Source: Marivita cryptomonadis
GTDB taxonomy: Bacteria > Pseudomonadota > Alphaproteobacteria > Rhodobacterales > Rhodobacteraceae
NCBI RefSeq assembly: GCF_002115725.1
Contig: NZ_JFKD01000005.1
Coordinates: 173,341-237,340, forward strand
Length of the DNA: 64,000 nucleotides
Reading direction: 5' to 3'
The notes below the pieces were generated by a model, which saw only the letters and a program-made list of their open reading frames with translations, was not told where the DNA came from and searched no databases. The translations under genes and the position numbers were made by a program. Of the stretch, positions 8,382-17,623 are shown piece after piece; the stretch's first letter is position 1; the number at the start of each line of letters is the position of its first letter.

Positions 8382-9389
8382 TCAAGCCGCGACAACATCC
8401 TCTCTCAAGTCGGAAAGAACGCGTGCAACTATTTCGAATGACCGCACCCGTGCTGCGTGATCATGGATCATGCCGGTGACGATCAATTCGTCGGGCTGAA
8501 ACGTGTCGATCAGTGACCGAAGCTGCGTCCGGACGGTTGCTGCCGATCCTGTTGCCGAACAGGACAGAGCCTGTCGCACCTGTGCCATGATCGGAGCCGG
8601 AATCTCTGCGTCGAGATCATGCGTCGGATGCGGCAGCTTTCCCGGTTTACCAGTGCGTAGCCGGGCAAAAGCCAAAAGCTGTGAGGATCGCAGAAAGGCG
8701 GCTTCGTCATCTGTCGGTGCCGCGCAAACGCCGGCGGCCATCATCACATAGGGTTTGTCGAGCTGCTCTGATGGTTGGAAGGTGCTTCGATAGATCGACA
8801 ATGCTTGGTCCAGCATGGCTGGCGCAAAATGTGACGCAAAAGCATAAGGCAAACCCAACCAGGCAGCCAATTGCGCGCCGTAGAGGCTTGAGCCGAGAAT
8901 CCAGACTGGAACATGCGTCCCGCTGCCGGGAATGGCACGCACCGGCGTGTCTTCTGACGTGTCATCGAAATAGCCAATCAGTTCCTGCACATCCTGCGGG
9001 AAGCTGTCTTCGGGTGCCATATGCCGCCGAAGTGCACGGGCTGTGGCCATGTCGCTGCCCGGCGCACGGCCCAGCCCAAGGTCGATCCGACCCGGATAAA
9101 GTGTCGCGAGGGTTCCGAACTGTTCGGCTACAATCAGTGGCGCATGGTTGGGCAGCATGATCCCTCCGGCACCAATGCGCATCGTATTGGTCGCCGCAGC
9201 GACATGCCCGATCACCAGCGCGGTGGCCGCACTGGCGATACCCGGCATGTTGTGATGCTCGGCCAACCAATAACGGTTATAGCCGAACCGTTCGGCCGCC
9301 CGGGCAAGATCGACCGTCGAGGATAAGGCATCCGCGGCCGTTTTGCCCTCTGGGATGGGTGACAGGTCGAGTAGCGAGAATCTCTGCAT
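8382..9389 (-). CDS. Luciferase-like flavin-dependent oxidoreductase (MsnO8-type)
   Basis: ATG 9389 follows a clear GGAGG; a longer frame would start 10 codons earlier without support. The 335-residue product begins [12 protein letters not shown] and has the LLM-family core [42 protein letters not shown] and [15 protein letters not shown], all hallmarks of single-component bacterial-luciferase-like monooxygenases that use reduced FMN. The substrate is not evident. It is convergent with the permease pair and downstream, in its own direction, of the SRP RNA gene. Confidence 0.88.
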   Translation of the reverse strand: MQRFSLLDLSPIPEGKTAADALSSTVDLARAAERFGYNRYWLAEHHNMPGIASAATALVIGHVAAATNTMRIGAGGIMLPNHAPLIVAEQFGTLATLYPGRIDLGLGRAPGSDMATARALRRHMAPEDSFPQDVQELIGYFDDTSEDTPVRAIPGSGTHVPVWILGSSLYGAQLAAWLGLPYAFASHFAPAMLDQALSIYRSTFQPSEQLDKPYVMMAAGVCAAPTDDEAAFLRSSQLLAFARLRTGKPGKLPHPTHDLDAEIPAPIMAQVRQALSCSATGSAATVRTQLRSLIDTFQPDELIVTGMIHDHAARVRSFEIVARVLSDLREDVVAA

Positions 9390-9576
9390 GCGTGCCTCCG
9401 ATACCCAACAGCTAATCATCCCAAGCGTTCAGACCAAGGCGCAGTTTGACCGCAGGTTCGAAATACGCATCACGTTTGATGTTTCCACTGAACCGAAGGG
9501 GTCCTTCAGAACTCGGCTGAAAGCCTTACAGGCGATAGGGCGCGGTTCTCAAACAAAATCTGAGGGGGTGTAAGGT

Positions 9577-9670
9577 GAGAGGCTGGACAACGACCCAAGC
9601 GTGGCTCGTTACGGCTGCTTCCTTCCGGACCTGACCGGGTTGGCGAGGTGCTCGCCCGCGCCAACCTCTC
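9577..9670 (-). ncRNA. ffs: Signal recognition particle RNA (4.5S, small bacterial type)
   Basis: On the minus strand the sequence contains the invariant SRP core GGTCAGGTCCGGAAGGAAGC (plus-strand complement within 9616-9636), with the GGAA tetraloop and the asymmetric bulge region bound by Ffh. The ends pair: GAGAGG-TTGG at one end with CCA-GCCTCTC at the other (plus-strand 9577-9586 against 9661-9670), closing a single long hairpin of about 94 nt, the normal size for this class. It guides co-translational targeting of membrane proteins with Ffh and FtsY. The exact mature ends may differ by a few bases. It sits alone between the flavin oxidoreductase and nudC. Confidence 0.95.
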
Positions 9671-9796
9671 AAGGGTCAGATATGCGAGGACTCGGTGGAT
9701 TGCAACCCGCTCATGCTGGCAAAAGGTGCCCGGTGCATTGTTCTTTTTGCTGTCGCATGGCAAGCGCTATGGACGTAATGAGCGGGGTAAGACGCG

Positions 9797-10765
9797 ATGC
9801 AGAGCGCGGAACAGGTGACTTTTGGCGGCTCAGGGCTGGATCGCGCGGCAGAACTGCGTGGTGATATTGCGGCTTTGGCTGCGCTCATGCAGGATGTCAG
9901 CACACGAACCATCTTGTTGTGGAAGGGTAAACCTCTGGTCGTTCGGTCAGAACATGGGTGCAGCCTCGCGCGGTTGCCTTTGACACATCCGATTTTGAAA
10001 GAAGCGCGCAGTGCCCCGATTCTGTTGGGGCGGGAAGACGGCGCGGCGCGGTTCGCCCATGATATCTCTGAGTGGATGCCCGATGCCGACCTGAGCGATG
10101 TCGGCGCATTTGTCGACAGCTCCGTGCAAACCCACCCCACGCTGCCGGACGATCATGGGTTTGCCGAACTTCGCAATATCATGACGGCGCTGAGTTCGCG
10201 CGATGCGGAATTGGCCGCCACTGCGAAAGCAATCTTTGGCTGGCATGAAACGCATGGGTTTTGTGCCCGGTGCGGTGCGCCCAGTGATGTAACGCAGGCG
10301 GGGTGGCAGCGGGTGTGCCAATCCTGTGGAGGCAGCCACTTCCCTCGGACGGACCCTGTCGTGATCATGCTGATCACACGCGGCAACAAGGTTTTGCTGG
10401 GGCGATCTCCGGGATGGCCGGAAGGGATGTATTCCTGTCTTGCCGGGTTCGTGGAGCCAGGAGAGACCATCGAAGCCGCCGTGCGCCGCGAAGTTTGGGA
10501 AGAGGCGGGGGTGCGCGTTGGCGAGGTGCGCTATCTGTCCAGTCAGCCTTGGCCGTTTCCAGCATCGTTGATGTTCGGGTGCCAAGGGATCGCGACCAGC
10601 GAAGACATCACGATTGATCCTAATGAGATCGAGGACGCGCTTTGGGTCAGTCGCGAAGAGGTGATGGACGCGTTGGCAGGCCTCCGAGAGGGGTTGTTGC
10701 CGGCACGGAAAGGCGCGATCGCGCATTTTTTATTGCGTCACTGGCTTGCCGATACGCTGGAATGA
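9797..10765 (+). CDS. nudC: NAD+ diphosphatase / NAD-cap decapping Nudix hydrolase
   Basis: A 322-residue protein with the full NudC architecture: an N-terminal NudC-like domain, a zinc ribbon with cysteines at 156, 159, 174 and 177, a Nudix box from Gly 217 (GFVEPGETIEAAVRREVWEE), and the diagnostic SQPWPFP motif at 249-255. The enzyme hydrolyses NAD(H) to NMN(H) and AMP, and in known members also removes NAD caps from RNA. It acts in the cytoplasm. The N-terminal domain is longer than in E. coli, as usual in alphaproteobacteria. Confidence 0.95.
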   Translation: MQSAEQVTFGGSGLDRAAELRGDIAALAALMQDVSTRTILLWKGKPLVVRSEHGCSLARLPLTHPILKEARSAPILLGREDGAARFAHDISEWMPDADLSDVGAFVDSSVQTHPTLPDDHGFAELRNIMTALSSRDAELAATAKAIFGWHETHGFCARCGAPSDVTQAGWQRVCQSCGGSHFPRTDPVVIMLITRGNKVLLGRSPGWPEGMYSCLAGFVEPGETIEAAVRREVWEEAGVRVGEVRYLSSQPWPFPASLMFGCQGIATSEDITIDPNEIEDALWVSREEVMDALAGLREGLLPARKGAIAHFLLRHWLADTLE

Positions 10766-10806
10766 CGCAAGTTTAAGTAAAAACGTATCGAAGCGGGGGC
10801 GAGCCG

Positions 10807-11274
10807 ATGCAAGTAACAGGTACAGAGGATGTCGCAGCGCCGATTGACCTTGTTTTCGCTGAATTGACTGCGTTCGACTATGTCGAACGGCAAGCCATGC
10901 GGCGCGGCATCGACGTGCGTCGACAGTTTCGCGGATCAGCCCCTGACATCGGTGACAGCTGGGATGCAAAGTTCAAATTTCGCGGTAAGGAGCGTCAGGC
11001 AAAGGTTACGCTTGATGCTTATGACGCACCTAACATGGTTCAATTCGGCGGCGTCTCGGGAGGTCTTGAGACAAGCACGGTGATCGAACTCGTGCCATTG
11101 TCGCCTAATCGCACCCGGGTGTCCGTCGTGTTTAAGATGATGCCGAAAACGCTTTCGGCGAGATTACTTGTGCAGTCGTTCAAGCTGGCACGGTCCAGCA
11201 TCAACAAACGTTTCAAGGCGCGCATGACGCAATATGCCCGCGACATCGAGAATAAGGTGGTCAAGACCGCATGA
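10807..11274 (+). CDS. SRPBCC-superfamily protein
   Basis: The 155 residues begin with a helix-grip pattern (VAAPIDLVFAELTAFD), followed by an IGDSWDAKFKFRGKERQAKVTL strand region, ending in a long C-terminal helix (ARSSINKRFKARMTQYARDIE). This is the START/Bet v1-like fold that binds a hydrophobic ligand. No ligand can be named. It overlaps the next gene by four bases (ATGA), so the two are likely translated together, and it lies 41 bp after nudC. Confidence 0.78.
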   Translation: MQVTGTEDVAAPIDLVFAELTAFDYVERQAMRRGIDVRRQFRGSAPDIGDSWDAKFKFRGKERQAKVTLDAYDAPNMVQFGGVSGGLETSTVIELVPLSPNRTRVSVVFKMMPKTLSARLLVQSFKLARSSINKRFKARMTQYARDIENKVVKTA

Positions 11275-12077
11275 TCCGTCGAACTTTCATTGGCGCCATG
11301 GCGCTTTCACTGCTGCCGGTTGTCACGACTGCGCACGAGTTCTGGATCGACCCGATGGACTATATTGTGCCATCGGAGGGCGCGCTTGTCGCAACGCTGC
11401 GCGTCGGAGAAACCTTTGCCGGTGCGGAACAATCCTACTTGGACCGAAACTTCGTGCGCTTCGACATGCAATGTGGCGGGACGCTAGAGGCTGTGCCGGG
11501 GCGGGCCGGGGATCGCCCTGCGCTGAATGTTGCGGCGCCCCGAGACAGTCTGTGCGTGATCATCCACCAGACACGGGATTACACGCTGACCTATCGCGAA
11601 TGGCAGAAATTCGTGAATTTCGTTGAGCACAAGGATTTCGAAGGTGTCTTGGCTGAACATGCCGCACGTGGTTTGCCGGAAAGCGGATTCGTCGAACTCT
11701 ACAGCCGTTACGCCAAAAGCCTGATTGCGGTGGGCGACGGTGCGGGTGCCGATGCCGAGGTCGGACTGGTGACGGAAATCGTGGCAGAGGCCAATCCCTA
11801 TACCGACGACATGACAGACGGGTTGCCGATTCGCGTGTTGTATGACGGTGCGCCGCGCGCCGATGCGCAGGTCGAGTTGTTTGCGCGCCCGCCCGAGGGC
11901 AAGGTCGAGGTGACTTTGCACCGTACGGACGCAGAGGGGCGTGTCACCTTGCCAGTTCTGCCGGGCTATTCTTACTTGGCCGATGCGGTTGTGTTGCGAC
12001 CGCTTGAGGCTCAGGCAGAGAAAGACCCTGTATGGGAAAGCCTTTGGGCGTCACTGACCTTTGCCGTGCCGGAGTGA
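11271..12077 (+). CDS. Exported DUF4198 protein (metal-uptake associated type)
   Basis: A 268-residue protein beginning MIRRTFIGAMALSLLP, a signal peptide with RR, cleaved near TTA-HEFWIDP. The HEFWIDP start of the mature chain, the LRVGETFAGAEQSYL stretch and a C-terminal carboxypeptidase-regulatory-like beta domain (VQVELFARPPEGKVEV, then DAEGRVTLPVLPG) identify DUF4198. Such periplasmic proteins often accompany nickel or cobalt uptake, and the N-terminal histidine could bind metal; no transporter gene is adjacent here, so the metal link is inference. It ends 12 bases from hemC, which is on the opposite strand. Confidence 0.8.
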   Translation: MIRRTFIGAMALSLLPVVTTAHEFWIDPMDYIVPSEGALVATLRVGETFAGAEQSYLDRNFVRFDMQCGGTLEAVPGRAGDRPALNVAAPRDSLCVIIHQTRDYTLTYREWQKFVNFVEHKDFEGVLAEHAARGLPESGFVELYSRYAKSLIAVGDGAGADAEVGLVTEIVAEANPYTDDMTDGLPIRVLYDGAPRADAQVELFARPPEGKVEVTLHRTDAEGRVTLPVLPGYSYLADAVVLRPLEAQAEKDPVWESLWASLTFAVPE

Positions 12078-12089
12078 CCGGCACAGAAC

Positions 12090-13052
12090 TTATTTCTCGT
12101 GCCAGTCGAAAAAGCCGGGGCCTGCGCGATCAAGTAACGTGCGAGCCAGAGCTTGACCCATCGCCACTCCGTCTGCAATCGGACCACTGATTTCGTCCGC
12201 ATGTGCCTCTGACCCATCCGGCCGCAACACTTCGCCGCGCAGACGAAGCGTGTCACCGTCGAGTTCTGCCAGACCAGCGATGGGCGTTTCGCATGATCCA
12301 TCCAGCGCAGCGAGGAAAGCGCGCTCGGCGGCCAGACGTTGACCTGTCGGCGTGTCGTGGATCGCGGCCAGCATATCTGCGGCGCGAGTGTCATCGACGC
12401 GACGTTCGATGCCGATGGCACCCTGCGCCACGGCCGGCAACATATCGGTGGTCTCGATGGCAGTCTTGGGAACTTCGTCCATCTTGAGACGGTTCAGGCC
12501 CGCCATGGCGAGGAAGGTGCAGGAGGCCACGCCGTCATGCAGTTTCTTGAGGCGGGTTTGCAGGTTGCCGCGGAATTCTACCACGTTGAGGTCGGGACGG
12601 CGGTTCATGAGCTGTGCGCGGCGCCGCAAGGACGAGGTGCCGACGATGGCACCAGACGGCAGGTCTGCAATGCGCGTCACATCCGGGGAGATGAACGCAT
12701 CGCGCACGTCTTCGCGGGGAAGGTAGCAGTCAAGCATCAACCCCTCAGGCTGTGCCACGGGCATGTCCTTCATCGAATGCACAGCGATGTCGATACGGCC
12801 TTCGAGCATCGCCTCTTCGATTTCCTTGGTGAACAGACCCTTGTTGCCGATCTCTTTCAGAGGGCGGTCCGCGTCGATCAGAGTGCGGTCGTCGCCTGTG
12901 GTCTTGATGACCACAATGTTGAACGCCTCGAACGGCAGGTCAAACGCCTTGGACAGGCGTTCGCGGGTTTCATAAGCCTGAGCCAAAGCGAGCGGGGAAC
13001 CGCGGGTGCCGATGTTCAGGGGCTGGTCGGGTGTGGGCAAGTCAATCGTCAT
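12090..13052 (-). CDS. hemC: Hydroxymethylbilane synthase (porphobilinogen deaminase)
   Basis: The open frame extends much further upstream, but ATG 13052 gives the normal family N-terminus (MTIDLPTPDQPLNIGTRGS) and 320 residues, and leaves a proper divergent spacer to hemE. Visible motifs are GTRGSPLALAQ, the catalytic-loop IRKT-type region, HSMKDMP and the GSCETPIAG segment whose cysteine carries the dipyrromethane cofactor. The enzyme polymerises four porphobilinogen units into hydroxymethylbilane for haem, sirohaem and (bacterio)chlorophyll. It is transcribed divergently from hemE, the enzyme two steps later. Confidence 0.96.
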   Translation of the reverse strand: MTIDLPTPDQPLNIGTRGSPLALAQAYETRERLSKAFDLPFEAFNIVVIKTTGDDRTLIDADRPLKEIGNKGLFTKEIEEAMLEGRIDIAVHSMKDMPVAQPEGLMLDCYLPREDVRDAFISPDVTRIADLPSGAIVGTSSLRRRAQLMNRRPDLNVVEFRGNLQTRLKKLHDGVASCTFLAMAGLNRLKMDEVPKTAIETTDMLPAVAQGAIGIERRVDDTRAADMLAAIHDTPTGQRLAAERAFLAALDGSCETPIAGLAELDGDTLRLRGEVLRPDGSEAHADEISGPIADGVAMGQALARTLLDRAGPGFFDWHEK

Positions 13053-13075
13053 GAATCGATCTTTATGCGTGTAAA

Positions 13076-13105
13076 CTTGTCCTGACAACCATGCTTGTCT
13101 TGACA
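13076..13105. promoter_or_regulatory. Paired TGTC-N2-GACA repeats between hemC and hemE
   Basis: Two copies of CTTGTC(C/T)TGACA occur at 13076-13087 and 13094-13105, 18 bases apart. Each contains a short palindrome TGTC-N2-GACA. The second copy includes TTGACA, which could be a -35 element for hemE, and the first overlaps a TTGTCA that could serve hemC on the other strand, but no convincing -10 boxes are seen. The arrangement suggests a shared operator for both haem genes. The binding protein is not known from sequence. Confidence 0.45.
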
Positions 13106-13153
13106 TATGCTTTTCTACGGTTGATCCGAGGGACATAGACAAGGAAAGACCTG

Positions 13154-14188
13154 ATGAGCCAGACAAAAACCATCCTCCGTGCCCTTGCGGGCGAAACCCT
13201 TCCGACCCCGCCAATTTGGATGATGCGTCAGGCTGGACGATACCTGCCGGAATACAAGGCGACCCGAGCGCAGGCCGGGGATTTTCTGTCTTTGTGCTAC
13301 AATTCAGAGCTGGCCGCCGAGGTGACCTTGCAGCCAATCCGCCGTTACGGCTTTGATGCGGCCATCCTGTTTGCCGACATTCTGCTTTTGCCGCAGGCGC
13401 TGGGCGCGGACCTTTGGTTCGTGACGGGCGAAGGGCCACGCCTCTCCACGATCACCACGCAGGCCGAGTTCGACAAGCTTGGCAAAGGCGAGATGATCCA
13501 CGACACGCTGAACCCGGTCTACGAGACCGTGCGCATCCTGCGCCGTGAATTGCCGGAAGAAACCACGTTGATCGGGTTTGCCGGGGCGCCGTGGACGGTG
13601 GCCACCTACATGATCGCCGGCAAGGGCACGCCGGATCAGGGCCCAGCCCATGCGCTCAAGGAAGAGAACCGTCCGCTGTTCGAGGCGATTCTGGAACGGC
13701 TGACGGAAAGCACCATCGATTACCTGTCAGCTCAGATCGATGCCGGGGCTGAAGTGGTCAAGATTTTCGACAGTTGGGCAGGGTCTCTCAAGGGCGAAGA
13801 CTTCCAGCGGTATGCGCTTTATCCTGCAAAGGTCATCACCGAAGAAATCAAGCGCCGTCATCCCGGTATCCCCGTGATCGCGTTCCCACGACAGGCGGGC
13901 GACAACTACATTGGCTTCCATGCGGCAACCGGGGCCGATTGTGTCGCCGTTGACGACAGTGTGAGCCCCGAATGGGTGGCGGAGCATGTGCAGCCCGGTG
14001 GCTGTGTGCAGGGCAACTTGGCGTCGCGTCACATGGTGACCGGCGGTCAGGACTTGGTAGATGAAACTCGCAAGGTGGTGGATGCGCTCAAGAACGGGCC
14101 GCATATCTTCAACCTTGGTCACGGGATCACGCCGGATGCGGACCCCGAGAACGTCAAGCTGATGATCGACACGGTGCGCGGCGCGTAA
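13154..14188 (+). CDS. hemE: Uroporphyrinogen decarboxylase
   Basis: A 344-residue protein, normal length, with the signature [13 protein letters not shown] near residue 25, [34 protein letters not shown] and a C-terminal [16 protein letters not shown]. It removes four carboxylates from uroporphyrinogen III to give coproporphyrinogen III in the cytoplasm. It is divergent from hemC; the 101-bp spacer carries the paired repeats described separately. A hairpin with a T-run follows its stop. Confidence 0.97.
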   Translation: MSQTKTILRALAGETLPTPPIWMMRQAGRYLPEYKATRAQAGDFLSLCYNSELAAEVTLQPIRRYGFDAAILFADILLLPQALGADLWFVTGEGPRLSTITTQAEFDKLGKGEMIHDTLNPVYETVRILRRELPEETTLIGFAGAPWTVATYMIAGKGTPDQGPAHALKEENRPLFEAILERLTESTIDYLSAQIDAGAEVVKIFDSWAGSLKGEDFQRYALYPAKVITEEIKRRHPGIPVIAFPRQAGDNYIGFHAATGADCVAVDDSVSPEWVAEHVQPGGCVQGNLASRHMVTGGQDLVDETRKVVDALKNGPHIFNLGHGITPDADPENVKLMIDTVRGA

Positions 14189-14194
14189 GCCAGG

Positions 14195-14214
14195 AAAGCC
14201 CGATAACGGGTTTT
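14195..14214 (+). terminator. Rho-independent terminator after hemE
   Basis: AAAGCCCG (14195-14202), an ATAA loop and CGGGTTTT (14207-14214) form an 8-bp stem with one G-T pair ending in four T, six bases after the hemE stop. Confidence 0.7.
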
Positions 14215-14216
14215 CC

Positions 14217-14236
14217 CACCTCCGGCACAGGAGGTG
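14217..14236 (-). terminator. Hairpin at the 3' end of the EamA transporter gene
   Basis: CACCTCC (14217-14223) pairs perfectly with GGAGGTG (14230-14236) around a six-base loop, just after the minus-strand stop at 14237. No T-run follows directly, but on that strand the AAAACCCG stem of the neighbouring terminator comes next, so the pair may work as a convergent termination zone. Confidence 0.4.
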
Positions 14237-15217
14237 TCAGCGCGTGTGGCTTCCAGTGCGCTTGGGTACGATCACCTTGCCCTTTTGACGCTCGCGCAGG
14301 AATACGAACAGGCCTGCGCCAAGGATCATGGCGCAGCCCGCCCAGATCGCGGGCGTGGGCCATTCTGCAAAGAACAGCCATCCCAAGAAGATCGCCAGCG
14401 GCAGGCCGATATATTCGAACGGTGCGATACTGGCCGAGGGAGCCATGCGGTAAGCTGCAGTGATGCAATAGGCGATGATGCCGTTGCAGACACCCGTCAG
14501 GATAAATAGTGGCCAGTCCTGATCGGTCGGCCATGTCCATGCCCTGAGCAAAAAATGCAGGCTGGGCGCGTCGGGGCCGGGATCGGCCTGCCCTTGACCG
14601 ACGACAAGAAAGAACAATGTCGAGACAACAAGGAACATCAGCTGGTTGTAGATTGTCAGCGCGGCTGCCGTGCTTTTGACCCCTAGTGCGCGGGTCATTA
14701 CTGCCATTGCCGCGTAAAGTGAGTCCGCGATCACGGGCAGCGCAAAAAGCCAGGGTGGGCCATAGACCGATCCTTCGCCCCACGGTTCCTGCATAACCAC
14801 CACGCCCATGAAACCGAAGACAATCGCGCCAAGCCGCAGCGGTCCGACTTTTTCCCCCAGGAAGAGAAAGCTGAACAGCGTGATAAAAAGCGGTCCGACA
14901 AAGAACAGCGCCGTGGTCAGCCCGAGTGGCAGAACCGCAAGCGACGCAAAGAAGGTCATGTTGGCGGCGACCAACGTAAGCCCGCGCAAGATGTGCAGAC
15001 CGGGTCTGTTCGTCCGCAACAGCGACAGACCACCTTCAAGATGCAGCATCACGAAGGACAGAATGATCCCGATGGCGGTGCGGGTAAACACAATCTGATG
15101 CAAAGGATAGCCGCCCGACAGCGTTTTGATCAGCATGTCATTGATCGAGATGGCAAAGACACCGATGCAGACAAGCGTGATGCCACGCGCGATATTCGAG
15201 TCGGATTGGGAGGTCAT
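14237..15217 (-). CDS. EamA/DMT-family transporter
   Basis: The 326-residue protein has ten predicted membrane segments arranged as two EamA repeats (for example ISINDMLIKTLSGGYPLHQIVF and LGEKVGPLRLGAIVFGFMGVVV, then the second repeat IAPFEYIGLPLAIFLGWLFF). This is a drug/metabolite exporter of the inner membrane; substrate cannot be predicted. It is convergent with hemE and divergent from the ABC exporter genes. Confidence 0.87.
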   Translation of the reverse strand: MTSQSDSNIARGITLVCIGVFAISINDMLIKTLSGGYPLHQIVFTRTAIGIILSFVMLHLEGGLSLLRTNRPGLHILRGLTLVAANMTFFASLAVLPLGLTTALFFVGPLFITLFSFLFLGEKVGPLRLGAIVFGFMGVVVMQEPWGEGSVYGPPWLFALPVIADSLYAAMAVMTRALGVKSTAAALTIYNQLMFLVVSTLFFLVVGQGQADPGPDAPSLHFLLRAWTWPTDQDWPLFILTGVCNGIIAYCITAAYRMAPSASIAPFEYIGLPLAIFLGWLFFAEWPTPAIWAGCAMILGAGLFVFLRERQKGKVIVPKRTGSHTR

Positions 15218-15366
15218 GGGAATGGCTTAGGCCGTTCCGCGGCGAAGGTCACTTCTGAAAACGACATGCACATGGCTTGCGTTCTGGCGCACGTCTTTCG
15301 CCATTGCGTCTGCGATGGGTCGTATTAGGTATGCGCTCTGTCCGATTGAACAGGAGGACCCCCACA

Positions 15367-16299
15367 ATGCCAATGGTTCAGATCACCAATGTCCGAAAAT
15401 CCTATGCTGGTGGGTTCGAAGCGCTCAAGGGCGCTTCACTCGATATTCACGAGGGCGAAATCCTTGCGCTGCTTGGACCGAATGGGGCGGGCAAGACAAC
15501 TCTGATCTCCACGATCTGCGGGATCACCCAGCCAACGTCAGGCACGATTACCGTGGGCGGGCATGATGTTGTGACCGACTATCGCGGCGCGCGGTCATTG
15601 GTAGGATTGGTGCCTCAGGAAATCAATCTCGAACCGTTCGAGCGGGTGATCAACACGGTGCGCTTTTCGCGCGGGTTGTTCGGCAAGCCGAAGGATGATG
15701 CGCTGTTGGAACGTGTCTTGCGGCAGCTCTCGCTTTGGGACAAGCGCGACAACCGCATCATGGAACTGTCGGGCGGCATGAAACGACGGGTTCTGATCGC
15801 CAAGGCGTTGGCGCACGAGCCGCGTGTGCTGTTTCTGGATGAGCCGACTGCCGGGGTCGATGTCGAATTGCGCCGGGATATGTGGGACATCGTGGCAGGG
15901 CTGAAAGAGGCCGGTGTTACGATCATCCTCACGACCCATTACATCGAAGAGGCCGAGGCGATTGCCGACAGGATCGGTGTCATCAACGAGGGAGAGATTC
16001 TGCTGGTCGAGGAAAAGACGGCGTTGATGACCCGCTTGGGGCAGAAAGAACTGCGGATCGAATTGCATGAACCCGCAATGGCGTTGCCTGCGGCGCTCGT
16101 GGAGCGCGGTTTGCGGATCGAAGAGGGTGGGCACGTTTTGGTTTACACCTACGACACCGCACAGGACCGGACCGGGATCGCAACCCTGATCCGAGAGATC
16201 AGCGACGCTGGACTGGTGCTGCGCGACCTGCAGACCCGGCAAAACTCGCTTGAGGATATTTTCGTTGGGCTGGTCTCGAAACAGGAGGATGCGGCATGA
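15367..16299 (+). CDS. ABC-2 type transporter ATP-binding protein
   Basis: ATG 15367 is preceded by AGGAGG and gives a 310-residue protein. It has Walker [10 protein letters not shown], the Q-loop [11 protein letters not shown], signature LSGGMKRR, Walker [13 protein letters not shown] and the switch His in TTHYIEEAE, followed by a ~90-residue C-terminal domain. It is of the YadG/NodI-like type that energises ABC-2 exporters. It overlaps the permease gene by four bases. The cargo is unknown. Confidence 0.9.
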   Translation: MPMVQITNVRKSYAGGFEALKGASLDIHEGEILALLGPNGAGKTTLISTICGITQPTSGTITVGGHDVVTDYRGARSLVGLVPQEINLEPFERVINTVRFSRGLFGKPKDDALLERVLRQLSLWDKRDNRIMELSGGMKRRVLIAKALAHEPRVLFLDEPTAGVDVELRRDMWDIVAGLKEAGVTIILTTHYIEEAEAIADRIGVINEGEILLVEEKTALMTRLGQKELRIELHEPAMALPAALVERGLRIEEGGHVLVYTYDTAQDRTGIATLIREISDAGLVLRDLQTRQNSLEDIFVGLVSKQEDAA

Positions 16300-17057
16300 A
16301 CTGGCAGGCCATCCGCGCGATCTATGTCTTCGAGATGTCGCGGTTCTTCCGCACGCTGTTGCAGAGCTTTGTCTCTCCTGTGATTTCAACCTCGCTGTAT
16401 TTTGTCGTGTTCGGGGCCGCCATCGGCAGCCGTATCGACCAAGTCGAAGGCGTGTCTTATGGTGCCTTCATCGTTCCGGGCTTGATCATGTTGTCGGTGA
16501 TGACACAGGCAATTTCCAACGCCTCCTTCGGCATCTATTTCCCGAAATTCATCGGCACGATCTACGAGTTGTTGTCCGCGCCGATCAACTTCCTTGAGAT
16601 CGTCTTGGGCTATGTCGGCGCTGCGGCGACAAAGGCGCTGTTCATCGGACTCGTGATCCTTGGCACCTCGGCGCTGTTCGTAGACCTGACGATCCAGCAC
16701 CCTATTGCGATGCTGGCTTTCATGGTGCTCACCTGTCTGAGTTTCGCGCTTTTCGGATTCATCATCGGTATCTGGGCTGGGAACTTCGAACAGTTGCAGT
16801 TGATCCCGCTCTTGATCGTAACGCCTTTGGTGTTCCTTGGGGGATCATTTTATTCGATCTCGATGTTGCCACCGGTATGGCAGACGATCTCGTTCTTCAA
16901 CCCGGTGGTATACCTTGTGTCGGGGTTCCGCTGGTCATTCTTCGGGCTGGCCGATGTGCCCATCGGTCTAAGCTTGCTGGCCATTGGTGGCTTTACGACG
17001 CTGTGCCTTGCGATCATCTGGTGGATCTTCAAGACAGGCTGGCGCATCCGGCAATAA
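16296..17057 (+). CDS. ABC-2 type transporter permease
   Basis: This 253-residue protein has six hydrophobic segments and the ABC-2 membrane-domain pattern ([26 protein letters not shown] region, then [20 protein letters not shown]). It starts inside the last codon of the ATPase gene (ATGA overlap), so the two form one exporter. It resembles YadH and related exporters of unknown substrate in the inner membrane. Confidence 0.9.
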   Translation: MNWQAIRAIYVFEMSRFFRTLLQSFVSPVISTSLYFVVFGAAIGSRIDQVEGVSYGAFIVPGLIMLSVMTQAISNASFGIYFPKFIGTIYELLSAPINFLEIVLGYVGAAATKALFIGLVILGTSALFVDLTIQHPIAMLAFMVLTCLSFALFGFIIGIWAGNFEQLQLIPLLIVTPLVFLGGSFYSISMLPPVWQTISFFNPVVYLVSGFRWSFFGLADVPIGLSLLAIGGFTTLCLAIIWWIFKTGWRIRQ

Positions 17058-17109
17058 CCGCGCAGGCGGGCCGGTGCCGCAGCATCGGCCCAAGCCAAAC
17101 TGCAACGCG

Positions 17110-17439
17110 TCAGAAGCTGACGATCATCACACCCACCAATACCAACGCACCACCGGCAAGTTCGCGCAAAGTAAGGGGTTGTCCCACGAAAAAGGTGGCG
17201 CATAAGACGAGAAGGGTCTCAGTTGCCATGATGGCGATGTAGGCAAGGCCCAGATCGACTTGGCGCAAGAGCAGGATTTCGGCCGTCACCACGGCGGCGA
17301 GCATCAGGGCAATGGCCCCAATGACAACCGTGGTGGTGTCTTCGGAGGCGATCTTCATGAGGATGGTTGCGATGGCGTAGCCGACTCCGGCTGCGATGGC
17401 CAAAAAGGCCTTGTTCGAAAATAAATCGAGAACAAGCAT
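17110..17439 (-). CDS. Small four-helix membrane protein, SMR/EamA-like
   Basis: A 109-residue protein made almost wholly of four hydrophobic helices, with a GYAIATILMKIA first helix and a C-terminal ELAGGALVLVGVMIVSF that resembles the last helix of small multidrug resistance or EamA half-transporters. The conserved membrane glutamate of classic SMR pumps would be E14 in EmrE; helix 1 here has no glutamate at that place, so drug efflux is not supported. It probably works as a dimer in the inner membrane. Confidence 0.7.
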   Translation of the reverse strand: MLVLDLFSNKAFLAIAAGVGYAIATILMKIASEDTTTVVIGAIALMLAAVVTAEILLLRQVDLGLAYIAIMATETLLVLCATFFVGQPLTLRELAGGALVLVGVMIVSF

Positions 17440-17623
17440 GGGTTTACCATTTGAAAAAGGGTTGGTCGAAAAAATAATTAATGCCGCAGATTAGCATGGT
17501 TCGGACCTCTGCAAAGACAGGAAATCCGTACCTTGGGCTGAAAATTCGCAAAATGCGTGTGATTTTGCAGCGCTGACGTGATCTTTGATTTGATCGGTGC
17601 AATTTCGCAAAGAACGGCGTGGT

